A stretch of 64,000 nucleotides of DNA from Limnohabitans sp. Rim8 (GTDB lineage Bacteria > Pseudomonadota > Gammaproteobacteria > Burkholderiales > Burkholderiaceae_C): contig CAMDFK010000003.1 in the NCBI GenBank assembly GCA_945897465.1, positions 104,767 to 168,766 of the forward strand, given 5' to 3'. The translations under genes and the position numbers were made by a program. The notes beneath the pieces were generated by a model. The model saw nothing but the letters and a program-made list of their open reading frames with translations. It made no database searches and had not been told where the DNA came from. Position 1 is the first letter of the stretch, and each line of letters starts with the position of its first letter. Positions 18,222 through 27,793 of the stretch are shown here, piece after piece.

Positions 18222-18530
18222 ATGTCCAACTGCACCACCTGCGGCGCTTGCTGCGTGAGCTTTAGGGTGGACTTTTCCGTGTATGAGTACGAAGAAGGCG
18301 GCGGCGATGTGCCCGCAGGCCTGGCCTCGCCCATCACCGAGCACACCTGCCGCATGCGCGGCACCGACCACAGCCCGCCGCGTTGCGCCGCGCTCTATGG
18401 CAAGACCGGTGAAAAAGCCATTTGTGGCATTTACGAATGGCGCCCCTCGCCCTGCCGTGAATTTGAAGAAGGCAGCCCCGCCTGCGAACAAGCGCGCCGC
18501 CGTCATGGCCTGCCTGCACTGAACCCCTGA
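18222..18530 (+). CDS. YkgJ-type cysteine-cluster protein
   Basis: 102-aa small protein with the CxxCGACC N-terminal motif (residues 4-11) and further cysteines in HTCRMRG, RCAAL, ICGIYEWRPSPCREF and ACEQ. This is the zinc- or iron-binding UPF0153/YkgJ pattern. Function is unknown. It starts 2 bp after argF and is probably co-transcribed. Confidence 0.85.
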   Translation: MSNCTTCGACCVSFRVDFSVYEYEEGGGDVPAGLASPITEHTCRMRGTDHSPPRCAALYGKTGEKAICGIYEWRPSPCREFEEGSPACEQARRRHGLPALNP

Positions 18531-18598
18531 AGTCTTTTTCACGGGTGTTGGAAATAACCGACACCACGGTTTTTGGGGCGGTGCTACCTTCACCCACC

Positions 18599-19225
18599 AT
18601 GAAAAAACTTTGGGACATTTCTCCAACTGTGGATGCACAAAGCCCGGTCTTTCCGGGCGACACGCCCTACAGCCAACAATGGGCCGCCACCCTGTCGGAT
18701 ACATGCCCCGTCAACGTGAGCGCCATCACCCTGTCGCCGCATGTGGGCGCGCATGCCGATGCCCCGCTGCATTACGACCCGCAAGGCGCGGCCGTGGGCG
18801 CTTTGGACCTGCTGCCCTTTCTGGGCCGCTGCCGCGTCATCCATGCCATCGATGTGGGCCCCTTGATCACCATCGCCCACCTAGAACACGCCCTGAACGA
18901 CGTGCCCGAGCGTCTGCTGGTGCGCACCTACCGCCAGTTTCCGCTCGCACACTTCGACACCCAACTCACCGCCTTTGAACCCGCCTGCGTGCAGCACCTG
19001 GCCGACCTGGGCGTGCGGCTGATCGGCACCGACAGCGCCAGCATCGACCCGGCCAACAGCAAGCAACTCCCCAGCCACCAAGTGATCCGCCAGCGCGGCT
19101 TGCGCGTGCTGGAAAACCTGCTGCTCGACGACGTGCCCGAAGGCGATTACGAGCTGATCGCCCTGCCCCTGAAACTCATGACCGCCGATGCCAGCCCCGT
19201 GAGGGCCGTCTTGCGCGAACTTTGA
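18599..19225 (+). CDS. kynB: Kynurenine formamidase (arylformamidase)
   Basis: 208 aa. It hydrolyses N-formylkynurenine to kynurenine. LWDISPTVDAQSPVFPGDTP and SPHVGAHADAPLHYD (metal-binding HxxxHxD) place it in the KynB cyclase-like family; GTDSASIDPANSK is also conserved. ATG 18599 gives the typical MKKLWDIS start. It is the first gene of a kynB-kynU-kynA cluster. Confidence 0.94.
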   Translation: MKKLWDISPTVDAQSPVFPGDTPYSQQWAATLSDTCPVNVSAITLSPHVGAHADAPLHYDPQGAAVGALDLLPFLGRCRVIHAIDVGPLITIAHLEHALNDVPERLLVRTYRQFPLAHFDTQLTAFEPACVQHLADLGVRLIGTDSASIDPANSKQLPSHQVIRQRGLRVLENLLLDDVPEGDYELIALPLKLMTADASPVRAVLREL

Positions 19226-19248
19226 AACACTCTTTGTCAATCACACCC

Positions 19249-20535
19249 ATGATGAACCTCACCCCCACCTTGCAAGACTGCGAACTGCTGGACACGCAAG
19301 ACCCGCTGCGCGCGTTGCGAGAACAATTTGACCTGCCCGCTGGTGTGATTTACCTGGACGGCAACTCGCTGGGTGTGCTGCCCAAAACCGTCCCAGCCCG
19401 CGTGGCCCATGCCGTGACGCACGAATGGGGCACCGACCTGATCAAAAGCTGGAACACCGCAGGCTGGTTCACCCTGCCCCAGCGTGTGGGCGACAAAATC
19501 GCACGCGTCATCGGTGCCCAAGCAGGTGAAGTGATCGCCGCCGACAGCACCTCGATCAACCTGTTCAAAGTCCTGGCCGCCGCGCTGCACATCGCCAAGG
19601 CCGACCACCCCCACAAAACCAAAATCCTCAGCGAGCGCAGTAACTTCCCGACTGACCTGTACATCGCAGAGGCCTTGTGCAAAGAACGCGGTTACACCCT
19701 GCAGCTGGTCGAAGCCGATGAGATCGCAGCCGCCTTGCAAGCCGATGTGGCGGTGCTGATGCTCACCCATGTGAACTACCGCACCGGCGCCATGCACAAC
19801 ATGCAGGCGGTCACCGCGCAAGCCCATGCCCATGGCATCCTGACCGTGTGGGACCTGGCGCACAGCGCGGGGGCCGTGCCGGTCGACCTGAACGGCTCAG
19901 GGGCCGACTTTGCCGTGGGTTGCGGCTACAAGTACCTCAACGGCGGCCCCGGTGCGCCTGCATTTGTGTGGGTGCACCCCCAGCACACCGACCGCTTTTG
20001 GCAGCCGCTGGCCGGTTGGTGGGGCCATGCCGCGCCCTTTGCCTTCACACCCGACTACCAACCCGCCCCAGGCATCACCCGCTACCAATGCGGCACCCAA
20101 CCCATCTTGAGCCTCACGGCACTCGACTGCGGGCTCGACGCTTTTTTGGCTGCCGAAGCGTTGGGCGGCATGGCCGCTCTGCGCAAAAAGTCGCTGGCAC
20201 TCACGGGCCTGTTCATGCAGCTGGTACGCACGCGCCTGCACGGGCACGGCTTTGGCATCGCCACACCGGCCGAAGAAGCCCTGCGCGGCTCGCAAGTGAG
20301 CCTGACCCGCACCGAAGGCGCTTACGCCATCGTGCAAGCCCTGATCGCGCGCGGCGTGATTGGCGACTTCAGGGCGGGCGATGGTGGCCTGCACCCCGAC
20401 ATCCTGCGCTTTGGTTTCACGCCGCTGTATGTGGGCTATACCGACGTGTGGCAGGCCGCAGAGCACCTGTGCCAAGTCATGCAAAGCGGCGAGTGGCAAG
20501 ACGCCCGCTTTGCGCAGAAGAATGCCGTGACCTGA
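19249..20535 (+). CDS. kynU: Kynureninase
   Basis: 428-aa PLP enzyme that splits kynurenine to anthranilate and alanine. [42 protein letters not shown] and the PLP lysine in [16 protein letters not shown] are diagnostic. ATG 19249 is taken; a TTG at 19222 overlapping the kynB stop is open but less likely. It follows kynB closely and precedes kynA by 10 bp. Confidence 0.96.
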   Translation: MMNLTPTLQDCELLDTQDPLRALREQFDLPAGVIYLDGNSLGVLPKTVPARVAHAVTHEWGTDLIKSWNTAGWFTLPQRVGDKIARVIGAQAGEVIAADSTSINLFKVLAAALHIAKADHPHKTKILSERSNFPTDLYIAEALCKERGYTLQLVEADEIAAALQADVAVLMLTHVNYRTGAMHNMQAVTAQAHAHGILTVWDLAHSAGAVPVDLNGSGADFAVGCGYKYLNGGPGAPAFVWVHPQHTDRFWQPLAGWWGHAAPFAFTPDYQPAPGITRYQCGTQPILSLTALDCGLDAFLAAEALGGMAALRKKSLALTGLFMQLVRTRLHGHGFGIATPAEEALRGSQVSLTRTEGAYAIVQALIARGVIGDFRAGDGGLHPDILRFGFTPLYVGYTDVWQAAEHLCQVMQSGEWQDARFAQKNAVT

Positions 20536-20545
20536 AAGGCACCTC

Positions 20546-21433
20546 ATGAGCTCATGTCCTTTCCACACCCCGAACACCGACACCGCAGGGGGCGATTCAG
20601 CGGGTGAACGCATCGTGCACGATGAAAAAGCCCAGCTCGACTTTGACGGTCGCATGAGCTACGGCGACTACCTGCAACTGGACGCCATCCTGAACGCACA
20701 AATACCGCTCTCGCCCGACCACAACGAGATGCTGTTCATCGTGCAGCACCAGACCAGCGAGCTGTGGATGAAGCTGATGCTGCACGAGCTGCAGGCCGCC
20801 ATGGCGGGCATCGCCCAAGACCAATTGCCCGACGCCTTCAAAAAGCTCGCCCGCGTCAGCCGCATCATGGAGCAGCTGGTCCACGCCTGGGACGTGCTGG
20901 CCACCATGACGCCGCCCGAGTACAGCGCCATTCGGCCTTATCTGGCGCAGTCGAGTGGTTTCCAAAGCTGGCAATACCGCTGCATCGAGTTTGCAATGGG
21001 CAACAAAAACGCGGCCATGCTGCAGCCCCACGCGCACCGCCCCGACCTGTCGGCCACCGTGCAAGCGGCCTACGAAGCACCTTCGCTGTACGACGAATGC
21101 CTGCGCCTGTTGCAGCGCCGTGGCCTGGATGTACCGGACACCCACACCCAACGCGATTGGCGACAGCCCTACCCGGCAAGCGTTGCAGTCGAAAACGCTT
21201 GGCTGGTGGTCTACCGCAACCCGCAGCAACACTGGGACCTGTACCAGCTGGGCGAGGAGTTGACCGACCTGGAGGACGCCTTCCGCCTGTGGCGCTTTCG
21301 GCATGTGACCACGGTGGAACGCGTGATTGGCTTCAAGCGCGGCACTGGGGGCACCGGCGGCGTGAGCTATTTGCGCAAGATGCTGGACACCGTGCTCTTC
21401 CCGGAAATCTGGACGCTGCGCACGCAGCTGTGA
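20546..21433 (+). CDS. kynA: Tryptophan 2,3-dioxygenase
   Basis: 295-aa heme dioxygenase that opens the indole ring of tryptophan and starts the kynurenine pathway. [35 protein letters not shown] (heme/substrate contacts), SGFQSWQYR, and the C-terminal [20 protein letters not shown] are all present. With kynB and kynU it completes tryptophan to anthranilate. Confidence 0.97.
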   Translation: MSSCPFHTPNTDTAGGDSAGERIVHDEKAQLDFDGRMSYGDYLQLDAILNAQIPLSPDHNEMLFIVQHQTSELWMKLMLHELQAAMAGIAQDQLPDAFKKLARVSRIMEQLVHAWDVLATMTPPEYSAIRPYLAQSSGFQSWQYRCIEFAMGNKNAAMLQPHAHRPDLSATVQAAYEAPSLYDECLRLLQRRGLDVPDTHTQRDWRQPYPASVAVENAWLVVYRNPQQHWDLYQLGEELTDLEDAFRLWRFRHVTTVERVIGFKRGTGGTGGVSYLRKMLDTVLFPEIWTLRTQL

Positions 21434-21511
21434 ACACCTGAGAGCAGCGAAGATGTCGCTCCACAGGTCTGCGAATTGACACAAACCAACTCGCTGGCAT
21501 CGGTTTTTTTG

Positions 21512-21584
21512 CAGGAGCCCACCCTGTGGGCGATCGGGCGTGGCACACGCCCTCACATGCCATCGCCCACAGGGTGGGCTCCTT
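21512..21584. repeat. REPIN-like element: two inverted REP hairpins
   Basis: Two 21-bp arms, GGAGCCCACC...GCGAT (21514-21534) and its exact reverse complement (21562-21582), face each other. Each arm holds its own hairpin GCCCAC-CCT-GTGGGC after a GGAG foot. Between them is a third hairpin, GGGCGTG-GCA-CACGCCC (21536-21552). The layout matches REPINs mobilised by RAYT transposases. It lies between kynA and the oxidoreductase genes and may act as a transcript-end barrier. Confidence 0.7.
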
Positions 21585-21664
21585 CAGGGTCAAATTCCTT
21601 GCCCCTCTGAACACAAAGCTCAGGCCGTTAACATCACGCATTCTTATCAATCACCAAAAATACT

Positions 21665-22132
21665 GTGCAACTGAACATCAACGGCCAAAGCCGCACCGCC
21701 ACCGCTGACCCCAGTACGCCCCTGTTGTGGGTGCTGCGCGATGAACTGAACCTCACCGGCACCAAATTCGGCTGCGGCATCGCCGCTTGCGGGGCCTGCA
21801 CCGTGAATGTGGACGGGCAGCCCGTGCGCTCTTGTGTGACACCCACATCCACCGTGGCCAATCGTCCAATCAAAACCATCGAATCCTTGGGCACGGCAGA
21901 AAAGCCCCACCCCCTGCAAAGCGCGTGGATCGCCGAGCAGGTGCCGCAATGTGGTTACTGCCAAAGCGGCATGTTGATGGCCGCTGCCGCCTTGCTGGAC
22001 AAAAACCCCCACCCCAGCGACGCCGACATCGACGCTGCCATGACCAACCTGTGCCGCTGCGGCACTTACCAGCGTGTGCGGGCGGCCATCCACCGAGCGG
22101 CGGCGGCCATGAAGAAAGGCGGTGCCGCATGA
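21665..22132 (+). CDS. (2Fe-2S) small subunit, isoquinoline 1-oxidoreductase type
   Basis: 155-aa iron-sulfur subunit of a molybdenum hydroxylase. The plant-ferredoxin cluster [12 protein letters not shown] and the second cluster QCGYCQSGM...LCRCGTY are both complete. Closest in design to the IorA/XdhC-like small subunits lacking an FAD subunit. The GTG start at 21665 gives MQLNINGQ. It overlaps the large subunit by 4 bp (ATGA). The natural substrate (an N-heterocycle or aldehyde) is not visible. Confidence 0.88.
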   Translation: MQLNINGQSRTATADPSTPLLWVLRDELNLTGTKFGCGIAACGACTVNVDGQPVRSCVTPTSTVANRPIKTIESLGTAEKPHPLQSAWIAEQVPQCGYCQSGMLMAAAALLDKNPHPSDADIDAAMTNLCRCGTYQRVRAAIHRAAAAMKKGGAA

Positions 22133-24402
22133 AGCGCCGCACCTGGATTTTGAGCGCCCTGGGCGCTACCGGCGCACTGGTCGTGGGCTGGGGCGCGATG
22201 CCCGCCCGCTCGCGTTTGGGCTCGCCCGAATGGATGCTGCCCACACAAGGCGATGTGGCGCTGAACGGCTGGATCAAGATCGCCGCCAATGGTGCGGTGG
22301 TGCTGGCCATGCCGCGCAGCGAAATGGGCCAAGGTGTGCGCACCGCGCTGGCCATGCTGGTGGCCGAAGAGCTGGACGTGCCGCTCGCCCGCGTGCGCTT
22401 GGAGCAAGCTGGGGCCGACAGCATTTACGGCAACGTGGCCATGCTGGTGGCCAGCCTGCCCTTTCACCCGCTGGACAGCGAAGGGGGAAAACCCGCCAAG
22501 ATCAAACTGGCCGAGTGGATGGTCGGCAAGATCGCCCGCGAACTGGGCCTCAACGCCACGGGCGGATCGTCTTCGGTGGCCGACCTGTGGGAGCCGCTGC
22601 GCATGGCCGCCGCCACCGCACGCGCCAGCCTGGTGCAAGCCGCAGCCGCCGCCTGGAAGGTGCCCGCCAGAGAGATCACCGTGCGCGACGGCGTGATGCA
22701 ACACCCCTCGGGCCAAAAGGCGCATTACGGCCAAATGGGTGCAGCCGCTGCAGGCAGCACCCCGGCGAACATCGCCCCCAAAGCCCGCGCGGACTGGAAG
22801 CTGATCGGCCAAAGCGCCGCACGCAGCGACATCCCCGCCAAAGTCATGGGCCAAGCGCAGTTCGGCATGGACATCCGCTTGCCCGGCCTGCTGTTTGCAG
22901 CCGTGCGCATGAACCCGGTGCTGGGTGGCGCAGCCGCTCCCATGGACACCCAGGCCGCACTGGCCCTGCCGGGCGTGAGCCAGGTGGTGGCGCTGGACGC
23001 TTGGGGCGGCGGCACAGGCGGTTTGGCCGTGGTGGCCAGCAACACCTGGCAGGCCCGCCAAGGCGCACAAGCCGTGAAGGTGCAGTGGCCCGAAGCTGCT
23101 GCAGGGGCATCAGGTGCAGCAGACACCACCCGCATCCAAGCCAACCTGCTCAATGCCCTGAACACCGAAAGCGGCTTCACCTTCCACGAGCAAGGCCTGC
23201 CACTCAAAGCCGAGCAAACGGCCGCCAGCCGCATCGACGCGCTGTACCAAGCGCCCTATCTGGCCCACGCCACCATGGAGCCGATGAACTGCACCGCGCG
23301 GGTGTTGGACGGCAAAGTCGAAGTTTGGGTGCCCACGCAGGTGCCGCAAATGGCGCGTGCCATAGCCGCCAAAGTGGCGGGCGTCAAAGAAGACCAAGTC
23401 ACCGTGCATGTGACGCTGCTGGGCGGCGGCTTTGGCCGCAGGCTGGAGGTCGACTTTGTCGGCCAGGCGGTGCAAGTGGCCATGGCCTGCAAGGGCGCAC
23501 CGGTGCAGTTGGTCTGGTCGCGCGAAGAAGACATGACCCACGACTTTTACCGCCCGATGCACTTGGCCAAGTTCCAGGCGTCCATCGACGCACAAGGCGA
23601 AGTCAGCAGCTTGCGCATCAAGTCGGCGGGCGACGCCATCACACCGCGCTGGATGGCACGGGCCGCGCCGCACCTGTCGGGCCCCATCGACATGCCGGAC
23701 AAAACCACATCCGAAGGCCTGTTCGATTTGCCATACGGCTTTTTGAACCAACACATGAGCCATGTGGCCACCCAATCCGGCGTGCCCGTGGGTTTTTGGC
23801 GATCGGTGGGACATTCACACAACGCTTTTTTCTCGGAAAGCTTCATCGACGAGTTGGCTGTGGCCACCAAGCAAGACCCGCTGGACTTTCGCCTGAAATT
23901 ATTGAAAGACGCCCCGCGTTATGCGGCCGTGCTGCAGCTGGCCGCCAAACAAGCAGGCTGGGGCCAACCCTTGCCCGCAGGCCGTGCGCGGGGCATCTCG
24001 CTGCACAAGTCGTTCGGCTCCATCGTGGCGCAAGTCGCGGAGGTCTCGGTTGAGCAAGGCCAGATCCGTGTGCACCGCGTGGTCTGTACCATTGACTGTG
24101 GCACCGTGGTCAACCCGGACACTGTCGCCCAGCAAATGCAAAGCAGCGTGGTCTATGCGCTGAGCGCTGCGCTGTATGGGCAAATCGACATCGTGGGTGG
24201 CGTGGTGCAGCAAAGCAATTTTCCGAGCTACCCCATGGTCACGCTCAGCCAGGCACCGGTTGTGGAAACCCACATCGTGCCCAGCACCGGCCACCCGGCG
24301 GGCGTGGGCGAACCGGCCGTGCCGCCGCTGGCCCCGGCGGTGGGCAATGCGCTGTTCGCTTTGACGGGCAAAAGGCTGAGGGCTCTGCCGCTCAAGGTGT
24401 GA
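22129..24402 (+). CDS. Molybdopterin-binding large subunit, isoquinoline 1-oxidoreductase type
   Basis: 757-aa Mo-cofactor subunit. The N-terminus [22 protein letters not shown] is a twin-arginine-like signal, so the pair is probably exported folded. Domain signs include [46 protein letters not shown] and the C-terminal [22 protein letters not shown] with the catalytic-type Glu. Electrons are expected to pass via the Fe-S subunit to a cytochrome not encoded here. Location after kynA suggests N-heteroaromatic catabolism, but this is inference. Confidence 0.87.
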   Translation: MKRRTWILSALGATGALVVGWGAMPARSRLGSPEWMLPTQGDVALNGWIKIAANGAVVLAMPRSEMGQGVRTALAMLVAEELDVPLARVRLEQAGADSIYGNVAMLVASLPFHPLDSEGGKPAKIKLAEWMVGKIARELGLNATGGSSSVADLWEPLRMAAATARASLVQAAAAAWKVPAREITVRDGVMQHPSGQKAHYGQMGAAAAGSTPANIAPKARADWKLIGQSAARSDIPAKVMGQAQFGMDIRLPGLLFAAVRMNPVLGGAAAPMDTQAALALPGVSQVVALDAWGGGTGGLAVVASNTWQARQGAQAVKVQWPEAAAGASGAADTTRIQANLLNALNTESGFTFHEQGLPLKAEQTAASRIDALYQAPYLAHATMEPMNCTARVLDGKVEVWVPTQVPQMARAIAAKVAGVKEDQVTVHVTLLGGGFGRRLEVDFVGQAVQVAMACKGAPVQLVWSREEDMTHDFYRPMHLAKFQASIDAQGEVSSLRIKSAGDAITPRWMARAAPHLSGPIDMPDKTTSEGLFDLPYGFLNQHMSHVATQSGVPVGFWRSVGHSHNAFFSESFIDELAVATKQDPLDFRLKLLKDAPRYAAVLQLAAKQAGWGQPLPAGRARGISLHKSFGSIVAQVAEVSVEQGQIRVHRVVCTIDCGTVVNPDTVAQQMQSSVVYALSAALYGQIDIVGGVVQQSNFPSYPMVTLSQAPVVETHIVPSTGHPAGVGEPAVPPLAPAVGNALFALTGKRLRALPLKV

Positions 24403-24420
24403 GTCCAGCTGTCGGGTGAA

Positions 24421-25659
24421 TTACCCGCCGCGCAAAGCCTTGAGGATTTTCTGGCCGCCTCGGCCATTGGTCTCTACCCCTAAGCGCTGTTGTTCGGCGC
24501 GGATCGCCTCGCGCGATTTGTCGCCGAGCATGCCGTCAATAGGGCCGATGTCATGACCGCGCATCACCAGCAGGCCTTGCAACTCGCGCCGCTCGGCGCG
24601 GGACAGGCCTGCGTCATCGGTGGGCCAGGGCGTGGCGAAGGGACCAGCGCCGCGCAGGCGGTCGCTCAGGTGAGCAATGGCCAGGCCATAGCTCTCGGCC
24701 GCGTTGTAGCTGTAGAGCGCGTCAAAGTTGCGCGTGACCAAAAAGGCAGGGCCGTTAGCCCCCGCCAGCGTCAGCAAACCGACCGAGCCCAAATTGGCGG
24801 GCAAGGCCGAGCCGTCCACCCGGCGCACGCCCCGCGCGGTCCAATCGGCCACCGAGCGTTTGCTGCGGCGGCCCTCGCCTGCCAAGGACATGCCTGCAGG
24901 CAGCTTCACCTCGATGCCCCAGGGCAAGCCACTTTGCCAACCCGCACGGGCCAAAAAGTTGGCGGTCGAACCCAGCGCGTCCACGCTGCTGTCCATCAAG
25001 TCTGCGCGGCCGTCGCCATCAAAGTCCACCGCCAGGCGCTCGAAAGTGCTGGGCATGAACTGGGTGTGGCCAAAGGCCCCCGCCCACGAACCCACAAAAC
25101 GCTCGGGCGTGATGTGACCAGCCTGCAAAATGCGCAGCGCCGAGAAAAACTCGCCCCGGAAATAACTTTGCCGCCGCCCGTGACACGCCAGCGTGCCCAG
25201 CGCCTGCACCAACGGGTATTTGCCAAAGGTCTGACCAAAATTGCTCTCCACACCCCAGACCGCAACCACTGTGGCCGCATCCACACCAAAGCGTTGCTCG
25301 GCACGTTCGAGCGCCTGACGGTGTTCGGTCAGACGGGCCTGGCCATCGGCCACACGCTCATCGTCCACCAGGGCTGACATGTAGTCCCAAATAGCGGTGC
25401 GAAATTCGGGCTGAAAGTTCAGCTTGTCTATAACGCTGAAGTCGGCCTGCAGCCCTGCCGTGTGGCGCGCCCAAGTGGCGTCGCTCACTTTGCCGTTGCG
25501 TGCTGCCGGGCGCAGCTCGGCCATGCAGGCCGACAAATCGGTGCTTTGCGCCCACGCGCTGGGTGCAGCGCCCAGCGTGCCCAGGGCAAGGACCAGCGCG
25601 GCGGCGGTCCAGGGCTTCAAACGTGTTGCAAAGCGAAGGATGGGATGAACAAATGACAT
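24421..25659 (-). CDS. Lytic murein transglycosylase (MltB-like) with peptidoglycan-binding domain
   Basis: 412 aa. It cleaves peptidoglycan to 1,6-anhydro products in the periplasm. A signal peptide with hydrophobic core TAAALVLALGTLGAAPSAWA lies near residues 15-38, with no lipobox. The catalytic Glu is in VVAVWGVESNFGQ, followed by GSWAGAFGHTQFMPSTF. A PG_binding_1 domain (LQGLLVMRGHDIGPIDGMLG) lies at the end. ATG 25659 is used; upstream in-frame residues do not resemble a signal peptide. Confidence 0.9.
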   Translation of the reverse strand: MSFVHPILRFATRLKPWTAAALVLALGTLGAAPSAWAQSTDLSACMAELRPAARNGKVSDATWARHTAGLQADFSVIDKLNFQPEFRTAIWDYMSALVDDERVADGQARLTEHRQALERAEQRFGVDAATVVAVWGVESNFGQTFGKYPLVQALGTLACHGRRQSYFRGEFFSALRILQAGHITPERFVGSWAGAFGHTQFMPSTFERLAVDFDGDGRADLMDSSVDALGSTANFLARAGWQSGLPWGIEVKLPAGMSLAGEGRRSKRSVADWTARGVRRVDGSALPANLGSVGLLTLAGANGPAFLVTRNFDALYSYNAAESYGLAIAHLSDRLRGAGPFATPWPTDDAGLSRAERRELQGLLVMRGHDIGPIDGMLGDKSREAIRAEQQRLGVETNGRGGQKILKALRGG

Positions 25660-25694
25660 GAACAAGTTTGAGAGAAGTTTTGAAGCCGCTGAAT

Positions 25695-26903
25695 TCAGCC
25701 GAGCGAATGTACATGGGATGGCCCACCACCGTACAACCAAGGCACGTCCATCACCCGCTGGCCCATGAGCCGCATCGACAGGTTGCGCCCCAGTGCCACA
25801 GCGCCTTGGGCGTGAAAGATACGCCCGTTCCGGATGGCCCGCGCTTGCACGCGGGCGTTGCGCACCCAGCGCTGCTCGGCATAGGCCTGCAGCTGCTCGG
25901 GCACCGTCGCGTTATCAATGCAAAAGCATTGCGCCAATACCTGTGCATCTTCAATGGCCATGCCAGCGCCCTGCGCCAAATACGGCCGTATGGGGTGCGC
26001 CGCATCCCCCAGCAAAGCCACTCGGCCTTGGGCCATTTGCTTGGCCCCATTCAAGGGCTCTCGGTCGTGGAGGGCCCACTGCCGCCAGGCGGGCACCGAG
26101 GCCAAACGCTCGTGCAAATCTTGGCCCACCGCGCCCATGGCCTGCATCAGCGCCTGGGTCTGACCGACCTGGTCCCAATCTTGAGATGGCTCGGGTTTGG
26201 CACCGTGCACGATGGCCACCAGATTGAGCCACTGCCCGCTGCGCACCGGGTAATGCACCACATGCAGTCGCGGCCCCATCCACACGGTGACCTGCTCGCT
26301 GCGCAAGTGCGCAGGCAAATCGGCCTGCGCCACCAGCGCCCGGTAAGCCAAGTGCCCGGTAAAGCGTGCCGGGGCATCGCCCAGCAGTTGTTGGCGCACC
26401 GCGCTCCACATGCCATCGGCCCCAATCAAGGCACCGGCTTGCACGCTGGCGCCATCGGCCGTGGTGACTCCCAAACCATCAGAGGTGTCCTGCCAGCCCT
26501 GCACTGTTTGACCAAGCCTTATGTCCACTCCCGCGCTTTGGGCTGCGCTGTGCAGCAAGCCCTGCAAATCGGCGCGGTGGATGGTGGCGTACGGCGCACC
26601 ATAAAGCGACTGCGCCCGCTCGCCCAAGGTCAAGGTGCCCAGCACCTGCCCGGTTTGGGCATCACGCGCCTGCAAGCGCGGGGGAAAAGCCGCTACCTGC
26701 GCCAGCGCGTCGCCCAGCCCCCAGGCCTGCAAGATGCGCGTCACGTTCGGCCCAATCTGGATGCCCGCGCCCACCTCGCTGAGCTGCGCTGCGCGTTCAA
26801 GCAACTGCACTGGTACGCCGCGCTGCGTACACGACACAGCAGCGGCCAGCCCGCCAATGCCGCCGCCTGCGATCAACATCTGTTGGGGGGCCATGTTTGT
26901 CAT
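25695..26903 (-). CDS. FAD-dependent aromatic-ring monooxygenase (PHBH family)
   Basis: 402 aa. The dinucleotide-binding GGGIGGLAAA lies at residues 12-21, the DG motif in IGADGMWSAVR, and the second FAD motif VALLGDAAHPIRPYLAQGAGMAIEDA near 280-305. It resembles 3-hydroxybenzoate 6-hydroxylase and salicylate hydroxylase. The substrate cannot be fixed from sequence; proximity to tryptophan/anthranilate genes makes an aromatic acid plausible. Confidence 0.85.
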   Translation of the reverse strand: MTNMAPQQMLIAGGGIGGLAAAVSCTQRGVPVQLLERAAQLSEVGAGIQIGPNVTRILQAWGLGDALAQVAAFPPRLQARDAQTGQVLGTLTLGERAQSLYGAPYATIHRADLQGLLHSAAQSAGVDIRLGQTVQGWQDTSDGLGVTTADGASVQAGALIGADGMWSAVRQQLLGDAPARFTGHLAYRALVAQADLPAHLRSEQVTVWMGPRLHVVHYPVRSGQWLNLVAIVHGAKPEPSQDWDQVGQTQALMQAMGAVGQDLHERLASVPAWRQWALHDREPLNGAKQMAQGRVALLGDAAHPIRPYLAQGAGMAIEDAQVLAQCFCIDNATVPEQLQAYAEQRWVRNARVQARAIRNGRIFHAQGAVALGRNLSMRLMGQRVMDVPWLYGGGPSHVHSLG

Positions 26904-26939
26904 GCTTGGATTGTGCGCGAAGCCGCACCAGTTCGGATC

Positions 26940-27425
26940 TCAGCCAATGCTAGTCATGAACGTGTTTGAAGGGCCCATCAATACAGGCAAGCCCTGTACC
27001 ACCGAAAAGTCCCGGTCATGCGTGACCAATGCAGCCGCTCCAATGTCTAAGGCCGCGGCCAATTGAACCGCATCGGGCAACTTGAGGCGGTATTGCACCC
27101 GCAGCTGGGCCGCTAAGCTGGCCACCGCCGCGGACAAGGGCACCACTTGGTAAGCGCCCAAAGCCATCTCGTAGCGTTTGGCCAAAGCCGTTTGGCCCGC
27201 TCTTAAAGGCCCGGTCAGCACTTCGGCCAAGGTGACTGTGCTCAAGGCCAGCAGAATTTGGCCCCGCTCAGCGGCTTCAAACAGGCCCACAAAACGGGGC
27301 GCCAATTCGGCATGGTCTTCGAGCAGGTAAATCCAGGGCGCGGTGTCCACGAGCACCTTGGCCCCCTCACTCAGGCCGCCCCACAACGTGCCAGAGGCTC
27401 GGACTCGGGCACGGGTCACCACCAC
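26940..27425 (-). CDS. PIN-domain toxin (VapC-like)
   Basis: 161 aa with the PIN-domain acids: KVLVDTAPWIYLLED (Asp, residues ~25-35), TLAEVLTGP (Glu), LKLPDAVQLAAAL (Asp) and LVTHDRDF. Such proteins are Mg-dependent RNases held in check by a partner antitoxin. The start is a run of GTG codons directly abutting the antitoxin stop, so translation is probably coupled and the true start may be any of the three, or a later codon near KVLVDT. Confidence 0.8.
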   Translation of the reverse strand: MVVTRARVRASGTLWGGLSEGAKVLVDTAPWIYLLEDHAELAPRFVGLFEAAERGQILLALSTVTLAEVLTGPLRAGQTALAKRYEMALGAYQVVPLSAAVASLAAQLRVQYRLKLPDAVQLAAALDIGAAALVTHDRDFSVVQGLPVLMGPSNTFMTSIG

Positions 27426-27689
27426 TCAAACCCACTCATCGCGCAGATGCGCCACAGCCGGGGCCGCGCCCTCTGGCCACAGGCCACGACCCGAGCCACG
27501 CAAGGCCAGAACACCGCATTGCTTCAATGAGCGGGCTTGTTCTTCACGCCACTGCTCAACCGGGACCACCACCGCCACCGGTTTGCCGTGGCGCGTGATC
27601 ACACTGCTGTAGCCCGCCACCGCCTCAGAGGCGATGAGCGGCAACTGCGCCCGGGCTTGTTCGAGTCCGTATTGCGGGGTGTCTGACAT
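27426..27689 (-). CDS. Phd/YefM-type antitoxin
   Basis: 87 aa. The N-terminus YGLEQARAQLPLIASEA...SSVITRHGKPVAVVVPVEQW is the Phd/YefM DNA-binding fold. The C-terminal part would wrap the PIN toxin. AAGGAG precedes the ATG. It lies directly upstream of the toxin, with palindromes in its promoter (27710-27733). Confidence 0.8.
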   Translation of the reverse strand: MSDTPQYGLEQARAQLPLIASEAVAGYSSVITRHGKPVAVVVPVEQWREEQARSLKQCGVLALRGSGRGLWPEGAAPAVAHLRDEWV

Positions 27690-27709
27690 GGTCAACTCCT
27701 TGATTTACG

Positions 27710-27733
27710 TACAGACTGTACAGAAATTTCTGC
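27710..27733. promoter_or_regulatory. Two palindromes before the antitoxin gene
   Basis: GTACAGACTGTAC (27710-27722, 13 bp, odd centre) and CAGAAATTTCTG (27722-27733, perfect 12 bp) sit side by side, about 20-40 bp upstream of the antitoxin ATG. Tandem palindromes here fit autoregulation by a Phd/VapB antitoxin-toxin complex. Confidence 0.5.
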
Positions 27734-27793
27734 ACCCTTGCCAGCGGAGCAAGAAGCCCCCAGCGAAGCTCAATGGGAAAAATGGTATTGATT

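Noticed and set aside
21787-22128. N-terminal extension of the molybdenum subunit overlapping the Fe-S subunit.
   Set aside because: ATG 22129 with a twin-arginine-like signal and a 4-bp ATGA overlap is a better start.
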